The notes under the pieces are model-generated. The model made no database searches, was not told the DNA's origin, and saw only the letters and a list, made by a program, of their open reading frames with translations. 64,000 nt of DNA. Source: Pseudomonas orientalis (GTDB lineage Bacteria; Pseudomonadota; Gammaproteobacteria; Pseudomonadales; Pseudomonadaceae). Location: NCBI RefSeq assembly GCF_002934065.1, contig NZ_CP018049.1, positions 5,082,501-5,146,500 of the forward strand, read 5' to 3'. Both the position numbers and the translations under genes were made by a program. Shown in pieces: positions 1 to 10,100 of this stretch (positions are counted from its first letter, which is position 1; each line of letters begins with the position of its first letter).

Positions 1-26
1 AAAACGACTACGACTGTTTCCAGCAT
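1..26 (-). CDS. secG: SecG, preprotein translocase subunit (5' end only)
   Basis: Only the first eight codons and two bases lie in the window. They read MLETVVVV on the minus strand, the usual start of Pseudomonas SecG, a small two-helix inner-membrane subunit of the SecYEG channel. The ATG lies four bases after the tpiA stop and has no clear ribosome binding site, so it may be translated by coupling to tpiA. The tpiA-secG order is known in Pseudomonas. The assignment rests on these few residues and the position. Confidence 0.7.
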
Positions 27-30
27 TTTT

Positions 31-786
31 TCAGTTTCCCGCGGCGCGACAGATCGCACCGAACTCATCTGCATTCAGGGAAGCTCCACCAATGAGCCCC
101 CCATCGATATCCGGCATGCCGAACAGTTCGACCGCATTGGCCGCCTTCACGCTGCCGCCGTATAGAAGCCGCACACCTTGTGCGACTTCAGAATTTTCTG
201 CCGCCAACTGCGCGCGGATGGCGGCGTGCACATCCTGCGCCTGTTGCGGTGTAGCAGTCAGCCCGGTACCAATGGCCCAGACCGGCTCGTAAGCGATTAC
301 TGCCTTTGCAAACGCACCAACACCCAGTTCCTCGATGATGCTGCCCAGCTGACGCGAGACAACTTCAAGCGTCTTGCCCGACTCGCGCTGCTCAAGGGTT
401 TCCCCTATGCACAACACCGGGATCAAGCCACAAGCCTGTGCCGCTGCGAACTTGCGATTGAGCATCTGATCGCTTTCACCCATCAACTGGCGGCGCTCGG
501 AGTGCCCAACAAGCACATAGGCACAACCGGCATCAACCAACTGACTCGGCGCAATCTCACCGGTCAACGCACCTTGGGCGGGTTCCACCGCGCAATTCTG
601 CGCACCAACCTGAATCGACTGACCTTTCAAGCCATCAACCACTTGGCCGACATGCAGGAAAGGCGGGAAAACCGCAACATCCACATCGCCAGGCAAGGCC
701 AGGTGACGAAGGCCATTGATCAGCTCAGCGACACTGGCGCGGGTACCGTGCATCTTCCAGTTACCAGCTACCATCGTGCGACGCAT
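31..786 (-). CDS. tpiA: Triosephosphate isomerase
   Basis: Interconverts dihydroxyacetone phosphate and glyceraldehyde 3-phosphate in the cytoplasm. The 251 residues match the family length. Visible catalytic elements are NWKMHG near residue 9 (Lys11), VGHSERR near 92 (catalytic His), and YEPVWAIGTG near 165 (catalytic Glu in loop 6). The phosphate-binding LYGGSV lies near 207. It is downstream of glmM and just upstream of secG, in what looks like one minus-strand transcription unit beginning at ftsH or rlmE. Pseudomonas metabolises sugars mainly by Entner-Doudoroff, so the enzyme serves mostly gluconeogenesis and triose recycling (inference). Confidence 0.97.
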   Translation of the reverse strand: MRRTMVAGNWKMHGTRASVAELINGLRHLALPGDVDVAVFPPFLHVGQVVDGLKGQSIQVGAQNCAVEPAQGALTGEIAPSQLVDAGCAYVLVGHSERRQLMGESDQMLNRKFAAAQACGLIPVLCIGETLEQRESGKTLEVVSRQLGSIIEELGVGAFAKAVIAYEPVWAIGTGLTATPQQAQDVHAAIRAQLAAENSEVAQGVRLLYGGSVKAANAVELFGMPDIDGGLIGGASLNADEFGAICRAAGN

Positions 787-852
787 GCTGTACCCCGTCG
801 GTCAAAGTGGGCGCAGATGTTACCCAACCACACCATCACTGGCAAGCCGAAT

Positions 853-2190
853 TCAGGCGCAAACTTCAGTTACCAGTTTTGCCAGGTCTTCGGCATGGCC
901 GCGAACCTGCGTTTCGTCCTCGCCTTCGACCATGACACGCACCAGAGGCTCTGTGCCGGACTTGCGCAACAACACCCGCCCACGCCCAGCCATTGCCTGG
1001 GTTACACGCTCGCACGCTTCCTTGACAGAGGGGTGCTCGATTGGATTTTCGCCACCGCCGAAACGCACATTGAGCAGCACCTGCGGACACTTGCGCAGCG
1101 CCTGTCGCGCCTGCGCCAGGCTCTCTTCGCGGCGACGCAAGGCCAGCAACACCTGCAGCGCGGCGATGATTGCGTCGCCCGTGGTGGTGTGCTGGAAGCA
1201 AACGACATGCCCCGAGTTTTCACCACCAATCAGCCAATTGCGCTCCAGCAACTCGGCGATCACGTAACGGTCACCGACATTGGCGCGAATGAAGGGAATC
1301 CCCAGTTCAGCCAACGCCAATTCAAGCCCCAGGTTACTCATCAGCGTACCGACGACCCCCCCTTGCAGCTTGTTACGCTCATGCAAGTCGCGGGCAATGA
1401 TGAACAGCAAATCATCACCATCCACGACCATGCCGGTGTGATCCACCATCAACACGCGGTCGCCATCGCCGTCAAAGGCGATGCCCAGGTCCGCATGCTC
1501 CGCCAGAACCGCCGCCTGCAACTGCTCCATGTGCGTGGAACCGCAGTTGTCGTTGATGTTCAACCCGTTGGGCTGAGCCGACAGCACAGTGACCTGCGCA
1601 CCGAGCTCCTTGAAGACACTCGGCGCCACCTTGTACGTCGCACCATGGGCACAATCGACGACGATCTTCAGCCCGGCGAAATTGGTGCTGCTCGGCACGC
1701 TGCTTTTACAGAATTCGATGTAGCGACCGGAGGCATCGTTGATACGCGACACCTTGCCCAGCTTGCTGGACTCGACCACCGTCATCGGCGCATCCAGCAG
1801 CTCTTCGATCATCAGCTCGATCTCGTCCGGCAACTTGGTGCCCTGCCCCGAGAAAAACTTGATGCCATTGTCATCGTGCGGATTGTGCGAGGCACTGATC
1901 ACGATACCGGCCTGCGCATGAAAGGTACGCGTCAGGTAGGCGATCGCCGGTGTAGGCATGGGGCCCAGCAGCATCACGTCGGCACCCGCGGCGGACAACC
2001 CGGCCTCCAGCGCGGATTCAAACATGTAGCCCGAAATACGCGTGTCCTTGCCCACCAGGATGCGGCACGCGCCCATGCTGCGGAACGCCATGCCTGCCGC
2101 CCAACCCAGCTTGAGCATGAAATCTGGGGTAATCGGGTATTCACCGACCCGACCACGAATACCGTCGGTGCCAAAATATTTCTTAGTCAT
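853..2190 (-). CDS. glmM: Phosphoglucosamine mutase
   Basis: Converts glucosamine 6-phosphate to glucosamine 1-phosphate on the way to UDP-GlcNAc, for peptidoglycan and LPS. The 445 residues match the family. The active-site serine loop SASHNPHDDNGIKFF lies near residue 100, the metal-binding DGDGDR loop near 240, and the C-terminal phosphate-binding RKSGTEP near 410. The N-terminus KKYFGTDGIRG is typical. A GGAG lies about seven bases before the ATG. It sits 16 bases after folP, as in other gammaproteobacteria (ftsH-folP-glmM). Confidence 0.97.
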   Translation of the reverse strand: MTKKYFGTDGIRGRVGEYPITPDFMLKLGWAAGMAFRSMGACRILVGKDTRISGYMFESALEAGLSAAGADVMLLGPMPTPAIAYLTRTFHAQAGIVISASHNPHDDNGIKFFSGQGTKLPDEIELMIEELLDAPMTVVESSKLGKVSRINDASGRYIEFCKSSVPSSTNFAGLKIVVDCAHGATYKVAPSVFKELGAQVTVLSAQPNGLNINDNCGSTHMEQLQAAVLAEHADLGIAFDGDGDRVLMVDHTGMVVDGDDLLFIIARDLHERNKLQGGVVGTLMSNLGLELALAELGIPFIRANVGDRYVIAELLERNWLIGGENSGHVVCFQHTTTGDAIIAALQVLLALRRREESLAQARQALRKCPQVLLNVRFGGGENPIEHPSVKEACERVTQAMAGRGRVLLRKSGTEPLVRVMVEGEDETQVRGHAEDLAKLVTEVCA

Positions 2191-2206
2191 GAGTGCTCCA
2201 TCATTC

Positions 2207-3058
2207 TTATTCGGCTGATTCTACAGCGGCAATCATGCGCACCACGTCCACCGTCTCGGCGACATCATGCACACGCAAAATACGAGCGCCCTTGGTCATG
2301 GCAAGCGCAGCCAGCGCGAGGCCGCCATACAGCCGCTCACCCACCGGGCGATTCAGGGCCTGCCCTATCATGCTCTTGCGCGAAACACCGACCAGAAGAG
2401 GCCGACCAAGGGCGTGCAGGGCTTGCATATGCTTGAACAGGCTTAAATTATGCTGCAGGGTCTTGGCGAAGCCAAACCCGGGATCGAGAATGATCTTTTC
2501 AGCGCCAATGCCCACTGACGCGCACTGGGCGACTCGGTCAGCGAGGAAGCGACTGACCTCGCCAACCAGGTCGTCGTAGTGCGGATTATCCTGCATATTG
2601 CCGGGTTCTCCCAGCATATGCATCAGACACACGGGCAGGCCGGTCGCCGCAGCGGCGTCGAGGGCACCGTCGCGCTGCAACGAACGCACATCATTAATCA
2701 GGCCCGCTCCCAGGCGCGCAGTTTCCCGCATCACCGCCGGCGTTGACGTGTCCACCGAGATGATCACATCCAGCTCGCGCGCAATGCGCTCGACAATCGG
2801 CGCCACCCGCTCCAGCTCCTCCACAGGAGAAACAACGCGAGCACCCGGCCGAGTAGACTCGCCGCCGACATCAATCAACGTCGCGCCGGCAGCCACCATC
2901 GCCTCTGCATGACGCAAGGCTGCATCCTGCTGGCTGAAGCGGCCACCATCGGAAAACGAGTCTGGGGTGACATTAAGAATGCCCATGACATGTGTATGGG
3001 CCAAATCAAGAACCCGGTTGCCGCAAGGCAACCGGGTGGAGGAGGACGCAGAAATCAT
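2207..3058 (-). CDS. folP: Dihydropteroate synthase
   Basis: Condenses p-aminobenzoate with hydroxymethyl-dihydropterin diphosphate in folate synthesis, and is the sulfonamide target. The protein has 283 residues. The pterin-site motif MGILNVTPDSFSDGG starts near residue 25. VGGESTRPGA (near 64), DPGFGFAKT and GVSRKSMIG near the C-terminus complete the TIM-barrel pattern. The ATG at 3058 has an AAGG just upstream and lies eight bases after the ftsH stop, so the genes are probably cotranscribed. Codons 8-16 form a perfect 11-bp inverted repeat (see findings). Confidence 0.97.
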   Translation of the reverse strand: MISASSSTRLPCGNRVLDLAHTHVMGILNVTPDSFSDGGRFSQQDAALRHAEAMVAAGATLIDVGGESTRPGARVVSPVEELERVAPIVERIARELDVIISVDTSTPAVMRETARLGAGLINDVRSLQRDGALDAAAATGLPVCLMHMLGEPGNMQDNPHYDDLVGEVSRFLADRVAQCASVGIGAEKIILDPGFGFAKTLQHNLSLFKHMQALHALGRPLLVGVSRKSMIGQALNRPVGERLYGGLALAALAMTKGARILRVHDVAETVDVVRMIAAVESAE

Positions 3059-3066
3059 TTCAAACC

Positions 3067-4977
3067 TTAATGGTCAGCCGCCGGGCCGCCGATCGGAGCT
3101 TCAGGACGTTCATTCTGCACCACTGGCGGAGTGCCCGAGGTACCTGAACCACCTTCCCAATCGCGAGGCTCACGAGGCGTACGCCCCGCCATGATGTCGT
3201 CGATCTGATCGGCATCGATAGTCTCGTATTTCATCAGCGCATCAGCCATCGCGTCCAGCTTGTCGCGATTGTCGGTGAGGATCTGCTTGGCCGTGCCGTA
3301 GCACTGGTCAATGATGCTGCGCACCTCGGAGTCGATCAGCTTGGCTGTCTCGCCCGAAAAACTGGCACTTTGACCGCCACCGCCACGCCCCAGGAATACT
3401 TCGCCTTCTTCCTCGGCATACATCAACGGACCGAGCTTCTCCGACAGGCCCCACTTGGTCACCATATTCCGGGCGATCTGGCTGGCGCGCATGATGTCGT
3501 TGGAAGCGCCGGTGGTGACACCGTCGAAGCCCAACGTCATCTCTTCCGCAATCCGACCGCCGTACAGCGAACAGATCTGGCTGATCAGCGCGCGCTTGGA
3601 GAGGCTGTAACGATCCTCTTCCGGCAGGAACATCGTCACGCCCAAGGCACGACCACGTGGAATGATCGAGACCTTGTAGACCGGGTCATGCTCAGGCACA
3701 ACTCGACCCACGATGGCGTGACCCGCTTCGTGATACGCAGTGTTCTGCTTTTCCTTCTCGGACATGACCATGGATTTGCGCTCTGCGCCCATCATGATCT
3801 TGTCCTTGGCCAACTCGAACTCTTTCATTTCAACGATGCGCTTGCCGGTACGGGCTGCGAACAACGAAGCCTCGTTGACCAGGTTGGCCAAATCAGCACC
3901 GGAGAAGCCTGGCGTACCACGGGCAATCACGGCCGGGGCCACGTCGTCGCCCATTGGCACTTTACGCATGTGGACCTTGAGGATCTGTTCGCGACCGCGG
4001 ATGTCCGGCAAGCCTACCACCACCTGGCGGTCGAAACGGCCAGGACGCAGCAGCGCAGGGTCCAGTACGTCAGGACGGTTGGTTGCAGCGATGACGATGA
4101 TGCCGTCATTCATCTCGAAACCGTCCATCTCCACCAGCAGCTGGTTGAGGGTCTGCTCACGCTCGTCATGACCGCCACCCATGCCGGCGCCACGATGGCG
4201 ACCCACGGCATCGATTTCGTCGATGAAGATGATGCATGGCGCGTGTTTCTTGGCCTGTTCGAACATATCGCGAACACGGCTGGCACCGACACCGACGAAC
4301 ATCTCGACAAAGTCAGAACCGGAAATGGTGAAGAACGGCACCTTGGCTTCGCCGGCAATCGCCTTGGCCAGCAAGGTTTTACCGGTACCCGGCGGACCGA
4401 CCATCAGTACGCCACGAGGAATGCGTCCGCCCAGGCGCTGGAACTTGCCCGGATCACGCAGGAACTCGACCAGCTCACCGACTTCTTCCTTGGCTTCGTC
4501 GCAACCGGCGACATCCGCCAGGGTGGTTTTCACCTGGTCCTCGGAGAGCAGGCGTGCCTTGCTCTTGCCGAAGCTCATCGGCCCGCCCTTGCCTCCGGCA
4601 CCCCCTTGCATCTGGCGCATGAAGAACATGAACACGGCGATAATCACCAGGATCGGGAAGCTGGCTACCAGGAGCTGGGTCCAGATGCTCTGCTGCTCAG
4701 GCTGCTTGCCTTCCACAACGACCTTGTTGTCCACCAGGTCGCCGATCAGACCGTTGTCCTGAATGGCCGGACGAATGGTCTTGAAGCTGTCGCCATCAAT
4801 ACGCTTGCCGGTAATCACGTAGCCATCAACCGCCACGCGCTCGACCTTGCCATCCTTAACTTGCTGGATGAAGTCGGAATAGTTGAGGGTCTGCGGCTCG
4901 TTAGGGCTGGAGAAGTTGTTCATCACCGTCACCAGGACAGCCGCGATGATCAACCACAGGATCAGATTCTTTGCCAT
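3067..4977 (-). CDS. ftsH: ATP-dependent zinc metalloprotease FtsH
   Basis: Inner-membrane AAA+ protease that degrades unneeded or misfolded membrane proteins and regulators such as RpoH and LpxC in E. coli. Taking the ATG at 4977 gives 636 residues starting MAKNLILW. There are two membrane segments (about 4-22 and 98-118) around a periplasmic domain. Walker A GPPGTGKT lies near 195, Walker B IIFIDEID follows, and the zinc site HEAGH lies near 415. An in-frame TTG three codons upstream is better spaced from the GAGGG at 4991-4995, so the true start could be there (MNDMAKN). The C-terminus is Pro/Gly-rich. Confidence 0.97.
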   Translation of the reverse strand: MAKNLILWLIIAAVLVTVMNNFSSPNEPQTLNYSDFIQQVKDGKVERVAVDGYVITGKRIDGDSFKTIRPAIQDNGLIGDLVDNKVVVEGKQPEQQSIWTQLLVASFPILVIIAVFMFFMRQMQGGAGGKGGPMSFGKSKARLLSEDQVKTTLADVAGCDEAKEEVGELVEFLRDPGKFQRLGGRIPRGVLMVGPPGTGKTLLAKAIAGEAKVPFFTISGSDFVEMFVGVGASRVRDMFEQAKKHAPCIIFIDEIDAVGRHRGAGMGGGHDEREQTLNQLLVEMDGFEMNDGIIVIAATNRPDVLDPALLRPGRFDRQVVVGLPDIRGREQILKVHMRKVPMGDDVAPAVIARGTPGFSGADLANLVNEASLFAARTGKRIVEMKEFELAKDKIMMGAERKSMVMSEKEKQNTAYHEAGHAIVGRVVPEHDPVYKVSIIPRGRALGVTMFLPEEDRYSLSKRALISQICSLYGGRIAEEMTLGFDGVTTGASNDIMRASQIARNMVTKWGLSEKLGPLMYAEEEGEVFLGRGGGGQSASFSGETAKLIDSEVRSIIDQCYGTAKQILTDNRDKLDAMADALMKYETIDADQIDDIMAGRTPREPRDWEGGSGTSGTPPVVQNERPEAPIGGPAADH

Positions 4978-5177
4978 ATCGTTCAATTAACTACCCTCTG
5001 AAGCAAGCTCCGCTAATGGCGCGCGCTTCGCATGATATTCACCGGCCTAACTTACTACATTACCTACACCACTGGCAGGCGCCGTCTGTAACCCTTTGTG
5101 AAACTTTGACTACACAATAATCGTAAAGCTTCATGACGAAAGCGATATAAAAAAACCTATCGCCTTCCTCGAATCTC

Positions 5178-5828
5178 TCAAAAACGCTCTTCGCTCGCCG
5201 CGCCTTCAACGCCGCGAAAGCCGCGACAGAGCAGGTATTGCTCCCGGGACCTGTCCCGGGAAGAGTCGGGCTTGCGTGTTTGCACCTTGTCGAACAGCTT
5301 GCGGATGTTCTTGTGGTACTCGTCAAACCCTTCGCCCTGGAAGACTTTCACCAGGAAATCACCACCAGGACGCAGTACCCGACCCGCCAGGTCCAGCGCC
5401 AGTTCACACAGGAACATGGCACGCGGCATATCGACGGCCGGTAATCCACTCATATTGGGGGCCATGTCGGAAATCACAAGGTCTACCTGCGAATTTCCCA
5501 CCGCCTCAAGAATCTCTGCGAGCACGCTGTCCTGGGTGAAGTCGCCATGAACAAAGGTCACATCCGGGATGCTGTCCATCTCCAGGATGTCTGAAGCGAT
5601 CAAGCGGCCCTGCCCACCAATCAGACGACTGGTCACTTGGGACCAGCCACCCGGGGCCGCGCCCAGGTCAATAACGCTCATGCCGGGACGGATCAATTTG
5701 TCCTTGTCCTGGATCTCCAGCAATTTGTAGCTGGCCCGGGAACGGTAGCCGTCCTTCTGCGCCTTTTTGACGTAAGGATCGTTGAAATGCTCTTGTAGCC
5801 ACTTAAGGCTGGTTTTGGAACGGGCCAC
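5178..5828 (-). CDS. rlmE: 23S rRNA 2'-O-ribose U2552 methyltransferase RlmE (FtsJ/RrmJ)
   Basis: Methylates U2552 of the 23S rRNA A loop late in 50S assembly, using SAM. The protein has 216 residues. The N-terminal RSKTSLKWLQEHFNDPYVKKAQ and SRASYKL are typical. The SAM-binding motif VIDLGAAPGGWSQV lies near residue 52, SDMAPNMSG holds the catalytic Asp, and VKVFQGEGF holds the catalytic Lys. The last few residues (EGAASEERF) run slightly past the usual end. It is upstream of ftsH in the same orientation, the standard ftsJ-ftsH order, and divergent from yhbY. Confidence 0.96.
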   Translation of the reverse strand: MARSKTSLKWLQEHFNDPYVKKAQKDGYRSRASYKLLEIQDKDKLIRPGMSVIDLGAAPGGWSQVTSRLIGGQGRLIASDILEMDSIPDVTFVHGDFTQDSVLAEILEAVGNSQVDLVISDMAPNMSGLPAVDMPRAMFLCELALDLAGRVLRPGGDFLVKVFQGEGFDEYHKNIRKLFDKVQTRKPDSSRDRSREQYLLCRGFRGVEGAASEERF

Positions 5829-5933
5829 GGGCCACCTCGAAAATAAAACGGGTCGTGATTAACTGGGCGGTCCCGGACTCGCTCGGGTAAACTGGCCGCC
5901 GCTTTTTACAAGATCAGACGCAGGGGTCAGATT

Positions 5934-6242
5934 ATGCCGCTCACTCAAGAGCAGAAGAAACAGTACAAATCCATTGGCCACCATCTGAAACCAGTTCTGA
6001 TTGTGGCAGACAACGGTTTGACTGAAGGTGTGTTAGCCGAATTCGAACGCGCACTCAATGATCATGAACTGATCAAGATCAAGGTCAATATCCTTGATCG
6101 CGAAGCGCGCCTGGCCGCCGTTGCAGAATTGTGCAAGGTGGGCAAGGCGGACCTGGTTCAGGTTATCGGCAAGATGGCGCTGCTGTATCGCAAGAATTTC
6201 AGCGTCAACAAGCAACTGTCGAACGTTCATCGCTTCAAATGA
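5934..6242 (+). CDS. yhbY: YhbY-family RNA-binding protein (CRM domain)
   Basis: Small ribosome-assembly protein of the CRM (YhbY) family that binds 50S precursors in E. coli. The 102 residues form a single domain with the characteristic KSIGHHLKPVLIVADNGLTEGV near 11-32 and a basic C-terminus. An AGGGG precedes the ATG at 5934. It is divergent from rlmE, with about 105 bases between them, so two ribosome-maturation genes face away from a shared promoter region. Confidence 0.93.
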   Translation: MPLTQEQKKQYKSIGHHLKPVLIVADNGLTEGVLAEFERALNDHELIKIKVNILDREARLAAVAELCKVGKADLVQVIGKMALLYRKNFSVNKQLSNVHRFK

Positions 6243-6251
6243 TGACAAGGG

Positions 6252-6656
6252 TCAGGGGCGTGCTTCTCGCGCCCCGCCACTCCATCCCGGTGCGGGCTGT
6301 ATAACCAGCACCAGGCCGGAGAACCCTAGCACAAGATAGCTGAATAGCTGCCAGCGCAACGCTTGCGGCAGCCAGACATGCACGACGCAATACATTGCGC
6401 ACGCATACAGCGCCATCAATAGCAGTTGGCCGCGAATATCCCGCCACAAACTCCCCAAGCCTTCAGTCTTGACCAGCACTAATGCCTGGAGGGTCACGCA
6501 CGCCGCCGCAAAAGCCACCAGCAGCGCACTGAGCAATTCGTCGATCTCATCGATCAGCAGCGGTGCCAGGCCAATCAAACCCAGCGCTGGCAGCACGCCA
6601 ATGTGCAACAACCACAGGCCACCCACCCAAAGCATCTGGGAGAGCTGCCAAAGCAT
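6252..6656 (-). CDS. DUF4149-type membrane protein
   Basis: Hydrophobic protein of about 134 residues with four predicted membrane helices. The first contains LWVGGLWLLHIGVLPAL, as in DUF4149 proteins usually found beside greA in Pseudomonas (from memory). Function unknown. The start is uncertain. The ATG at 6656 abuts a perfect 9-bp-stem hairpin. A start at 6707 would place the hairpin inside the gene and overlap greA by 23 bases. A further ATG lies at 6635. It is probably cotranscribed with carA-carB-greA. Confidence 0.72.
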   Translation of the reverse strand: MLWQLSQMLWVGGLWLLHIGVLPALGLIGLAPLLIDEIDELLSALLVAFAAACVTLQALVLVKTEGLGSLWRDIRGQLLLMALYACAMYCVVHVWLPQALRWQLFSYLVLGFSGLVLVIQPAPGWSGGAREARP

Positions 6657-6679
6657 GGCGCCCGCACGAAGCGGGCGCC
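6657..6679 (-). terminator. Strong hairpin between greA and the DUF4149 gene
   Basis: A perfect 9-bp stem GGCGCCCGC/GCGGGCGCC with a 5-base loop begins six bases after the greA stop. It ends directly before the downstream ATG at 6656. No T-run follows, so it may be a weak terminator, an RNA-stability element, or a block to independent initiation of the next gene. Confidence 0.5.
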
Positions 6680-6684
6680 GTCTT

Positions 6685-7167
6685 TCAGATGTGGCGAACT
6701 TCAACAATCTCGTACTCGATCACGCCGCCGGGGGTTTTCACAGACACCACGTCCCCTTCTTCCTTGGCAATCAAGGCACGGGCAAGCGGTGAACCGACGG
6801 AGATCTTGCCGAGTTTGAAGTCAGCCTCGTCTTCGCCCACGATGTGATAAACAACGCGCTCATCGGTCTCGACGTTGGCGATTTCCACCGTGGTGCCAAA
6901 AATCACCTTGCCGGTATGCGGGATGGTCGTGACGTCGATGATCACCGCATTCTGCATGCGGCCTTCGATATCACGGATCCGCGCCTCGACCATACCCTGC
7001 TGCTCGCGAGCAGCGTGGTATTCGGCGTTTTCCTTCAAGTCACCCAACTCGCGGGCCGTACCGATGTCCTGGCTCAGCTTTGGACGTACGACTTTGGTCA
7101 GGTGGGCGTGCTCCTCTTCCAGGGCGCGAGCGCCCTGAACGGTCATCGGGTATTTGGTTATGCTCAT
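6685..7167 (-). CDS. greA: Transcription elongation factor GreA
   Basis: Rescues backtracked RNA polymerase by stimulating transcript cleavage through the secondary channel. The protein has 160 residues. The N-terminal coiled coil includes ARELGDLKENAEYHAAREQQ (about 38-57), whose acidic tip residues (Asp, Glu) are present. The C-terminal FKBP-like domain contains KISVGSPLARALIAKEEGDVV. The start codon overlaps the carB stop as ATGA, implying translational coupling in a carA-carB-greA transcript. Confidence 0.97.
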   Translation of the reverse strand: MSITKYPMTVQGARALEEEHAHLTKVVRPKLSQDIGTARELGDLKENAEYHAAREQQGMVEARIRDIEGRMQNAVIIDVTTIPHTGKVIFGTTVEIANVETDERVVYHIVGEDEADFKLGKISVGSPLARALIAKEEGDVVSVKTPGGVIEYEIVEVRHI

Positions 7168-10100
7168 GCCTTCAATCCTGCGTGTAGATCCTGCAAGCGA
7201 CGCACGGTCTTTTCCGGACCGAACTTGAGCGCTTCGCAGATGGCTTCGCCAGCAGCAATGGTGGTGGTGCAGTAGATCTTGTGCTGCAAGGCATTACGAC
7301 GAATGGAGTAGGAGTCCGCGATCGACTGGCGACCTTCGGTGGTGTTGATGATCAGGGTGACTTCGTCATTCTTGATCATGTCGACCACGTGCGGACGGCC
7401 CTCCGTCACTTTGTTCACGCGGCGTACTTTCAGGCCGGCAGCTTCGATCAGCTTGGCGGTCCCGGCGGTAGCCACGACTTCAAAGCCCAAGTTGATCAGA
7501 TCACGGGCCACACCCGCAACCAGTGGCTTGTCGTCATCGCGCACGCTGATAAACGCAGTACCGCCGGTCGGCAGCACTTCGCTGGCGCCCATCTGGGCCT
7601 TGGCGAAGGCTTCGCCGAAGGTGTCGCCCACGCCCATCACTTCACCGGTGGACTTCATTTCCGGGCCCAGGATCGGGTCCACGCCAGGGAATTTGGCGAA
7701 TGGGAACACCGCCTCTTTCACGCTGTAGAAGTTCGGAATGATTTCCTTGGTGAAGCCGATTTCCTTCAGGGTCTTACCGGCCATCACGCGCGCAGCGATC
7801 ATGGCCAGGGACACTCCGATGCACTTGGACACGAACGGCACGGTACGCGAAGCGCGCGGGTTGACTTCGATGACGTAGATGTCTTCGCCCTGCAGCGCCA
7901 ACTGCACGTTCATCAGGCCGACCACACCCAGTTCCAGGGCCATTTTCTTGACCTGTTCGCGCATCTCGTCCTGGATGTGCGCCGGCAGCGAGTACGGCGG
8001 CAGCGAGCACGCGGAGTCACCGGAGTGAACGCCCGCCTGTTCGATGTGCTGCATGATCGCGCCGATCACCACGTCGGTACCGTCGCACACCGCGTCCACG
8101 TCCATTTCGATGGCGCAGTTGAGGAAGTGGTCGAGCAGCACCGGGCTGTCGTTGGAGACTTTCACCGCGTCACGCAGGTAGCGCTTGAGCTCTTCTTCTT
8201 CGTAGACGATTTCCATCGCGCGACCACCCAGTACGTAGGACGGACGCACCACCAGCGGGTAACCGATCTTGCTGGCTGCACGGATGGCCTCGTCTTCGCT
8301 GCGCACGGTGGCGTTCGGCGGCTGACGCAGGTTCAGGCGCTCGACCATCTGCTGGAAGCGCTCACGGTCTTCTGCACGGTCGATGGCATCCGGGCTGGTA
8401 CCGATGATCGGCACGCCAGCGGCTTCCAGGGCACGCGCCAGTTTCAGCGGGGTTTGGCCGCCGTACTGGACGATCACGCCTTTGGGTTTCTCGACGCGGC
8501 AGATTTCCAGTACGTCTTCCAGTGTCACCGGCTCGAAGTACAGACGGTCGGAGGTGTCGTAGTCAGTGGAAACCGTTTCCGGGTTGCAGTTGACCATGAT
8601 GGTCTCGTACCCATCTTCGCGCAGGGCGAGGGCGGCGTGTACGCAGCAATAGTCAAACTCGATGCCCTGGCCGATACGGTTCGGGCCGCCACCGAGGATG
8701 ATGATCTTGTCGCGATCCGACGGCGCGGCTTCGCACTCTTCCTCATAGGTGGAGTACATGTACGCAGTGTCGGTGGCGAACTCGGCGGCGCAGGTGTCAA
8801 CGCGCTTGTAGACCGGGAAGATATCCAGCTTGTGGCGATGAGTACGCAGGTTTTTCTCGGTCACACCCAGCAGCTTGGCCAGACGCTGATCGGAGAAGCC
8901 TTTGCGCTTGAGGCGGAACATCAGGTCGCGGTCGATGGACGACAGGCCGAGGGTCTTGACCTTCTCTTCTTCCTTGATCAGGTCTTCGATCTGCACCAGG
9001 AACCACGGGTCGATCATGTTCATGCCGAAGATATCTTCGACGCTCAGGCCGGCACGGAAGGCGTCAGCCACGTACCAGATACGCTCGGCGCCCGGTACGG
9101 TCAGCTCGCGCTTGAGGATGCTCATGCTTTCCGGGTTGCTCAGGTCGAGCTTCTCGTCCAGGCCGCATACACCGACTTCCAGGCCGCGCAGGGCTTTCTG
9201 CAGGGATTCCTGGAACGTGCGGCCGATGGCCATGACTTCACCGACCGACTTCATCTGAGTGGTCAGGCGCGCATCGGCCTTGGCGAATTTCTCGAAGGCA
9301 AAGCGCGGTAGCTTGGTCACGACGTAGTCGATAGACGGCTCGAAAGACGCCGGCATGGCGCCGCCGGTGATTTCATTCTGCAACTCGTCCAGGGTGTAAC
9401 CGATCGCCAGCTTGGCCGCGATACGCGCAATCGGGAAGCCGGTGGCTTTCGATGCCAGCGCCGAAGAACGCGATACACGCGGGTTCATCTCGATCACGAC
9501 CATGCGGCCGGTATCCGGGCAGATGCCGAACTGAACGTTGGAACCACCGGTTTCAACGCCGATTTCACGCAGTACCGCCAACGAGGCGTTACGCATGATC
9601 TGGTATTCCTTGTCCGTCAGGGTCTGCGCCGGCGCAACGGTGATCGAGTCACCGGTGTGCACACCCATCGGGTCGAAGTTTTCGATGGAGCAGACGATGA
9701 TGCAGTTGTCCTTCTTATCGCGGACAACCTCCATCTCGTATTCTTTCCAGCCGATCAGGGATTCGTCGATCAGCAGCTCTTTGGTCGGCGACAGGTCCAG
9801 GCCACGGGCGCAGATTTCTTCGAACTCTTCACGGTTGTAGGCGATGCCACCACCGGTGCCGCCCATGGTGAAGGACGGACGGATAATGCACGGGAAGCCC
9901 AGCTTTTCGAGAACCGCGTTGGCCTCTTCCATGCTGTGGGCGATACCGGAGCGCGGGCAATCAAGGCCGATGGACTTCATCGCCTTGTCGAAACGCGAAC
10001 GGTCTTCAGCCTTGTCGATGGTGTCGGCGTTGGCACCAATCATCTCGACGCCGAACTTCTCCAGGACGCCTTCGCGCTCCAGGTCCAGGGCGCAGTTCAA

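Noticed and set aside
178..2436. A 752-codon open frame on the plus strand across tpiA and glmM
   Set aside because: It is antisense to two clear genes, has no domain or ribosome binding site, and is explained by GC-rich codon bias. Similar long antisense frames over ftsH, carB, dnaK, cstA, gdhA and katB were dropped for the same reason.
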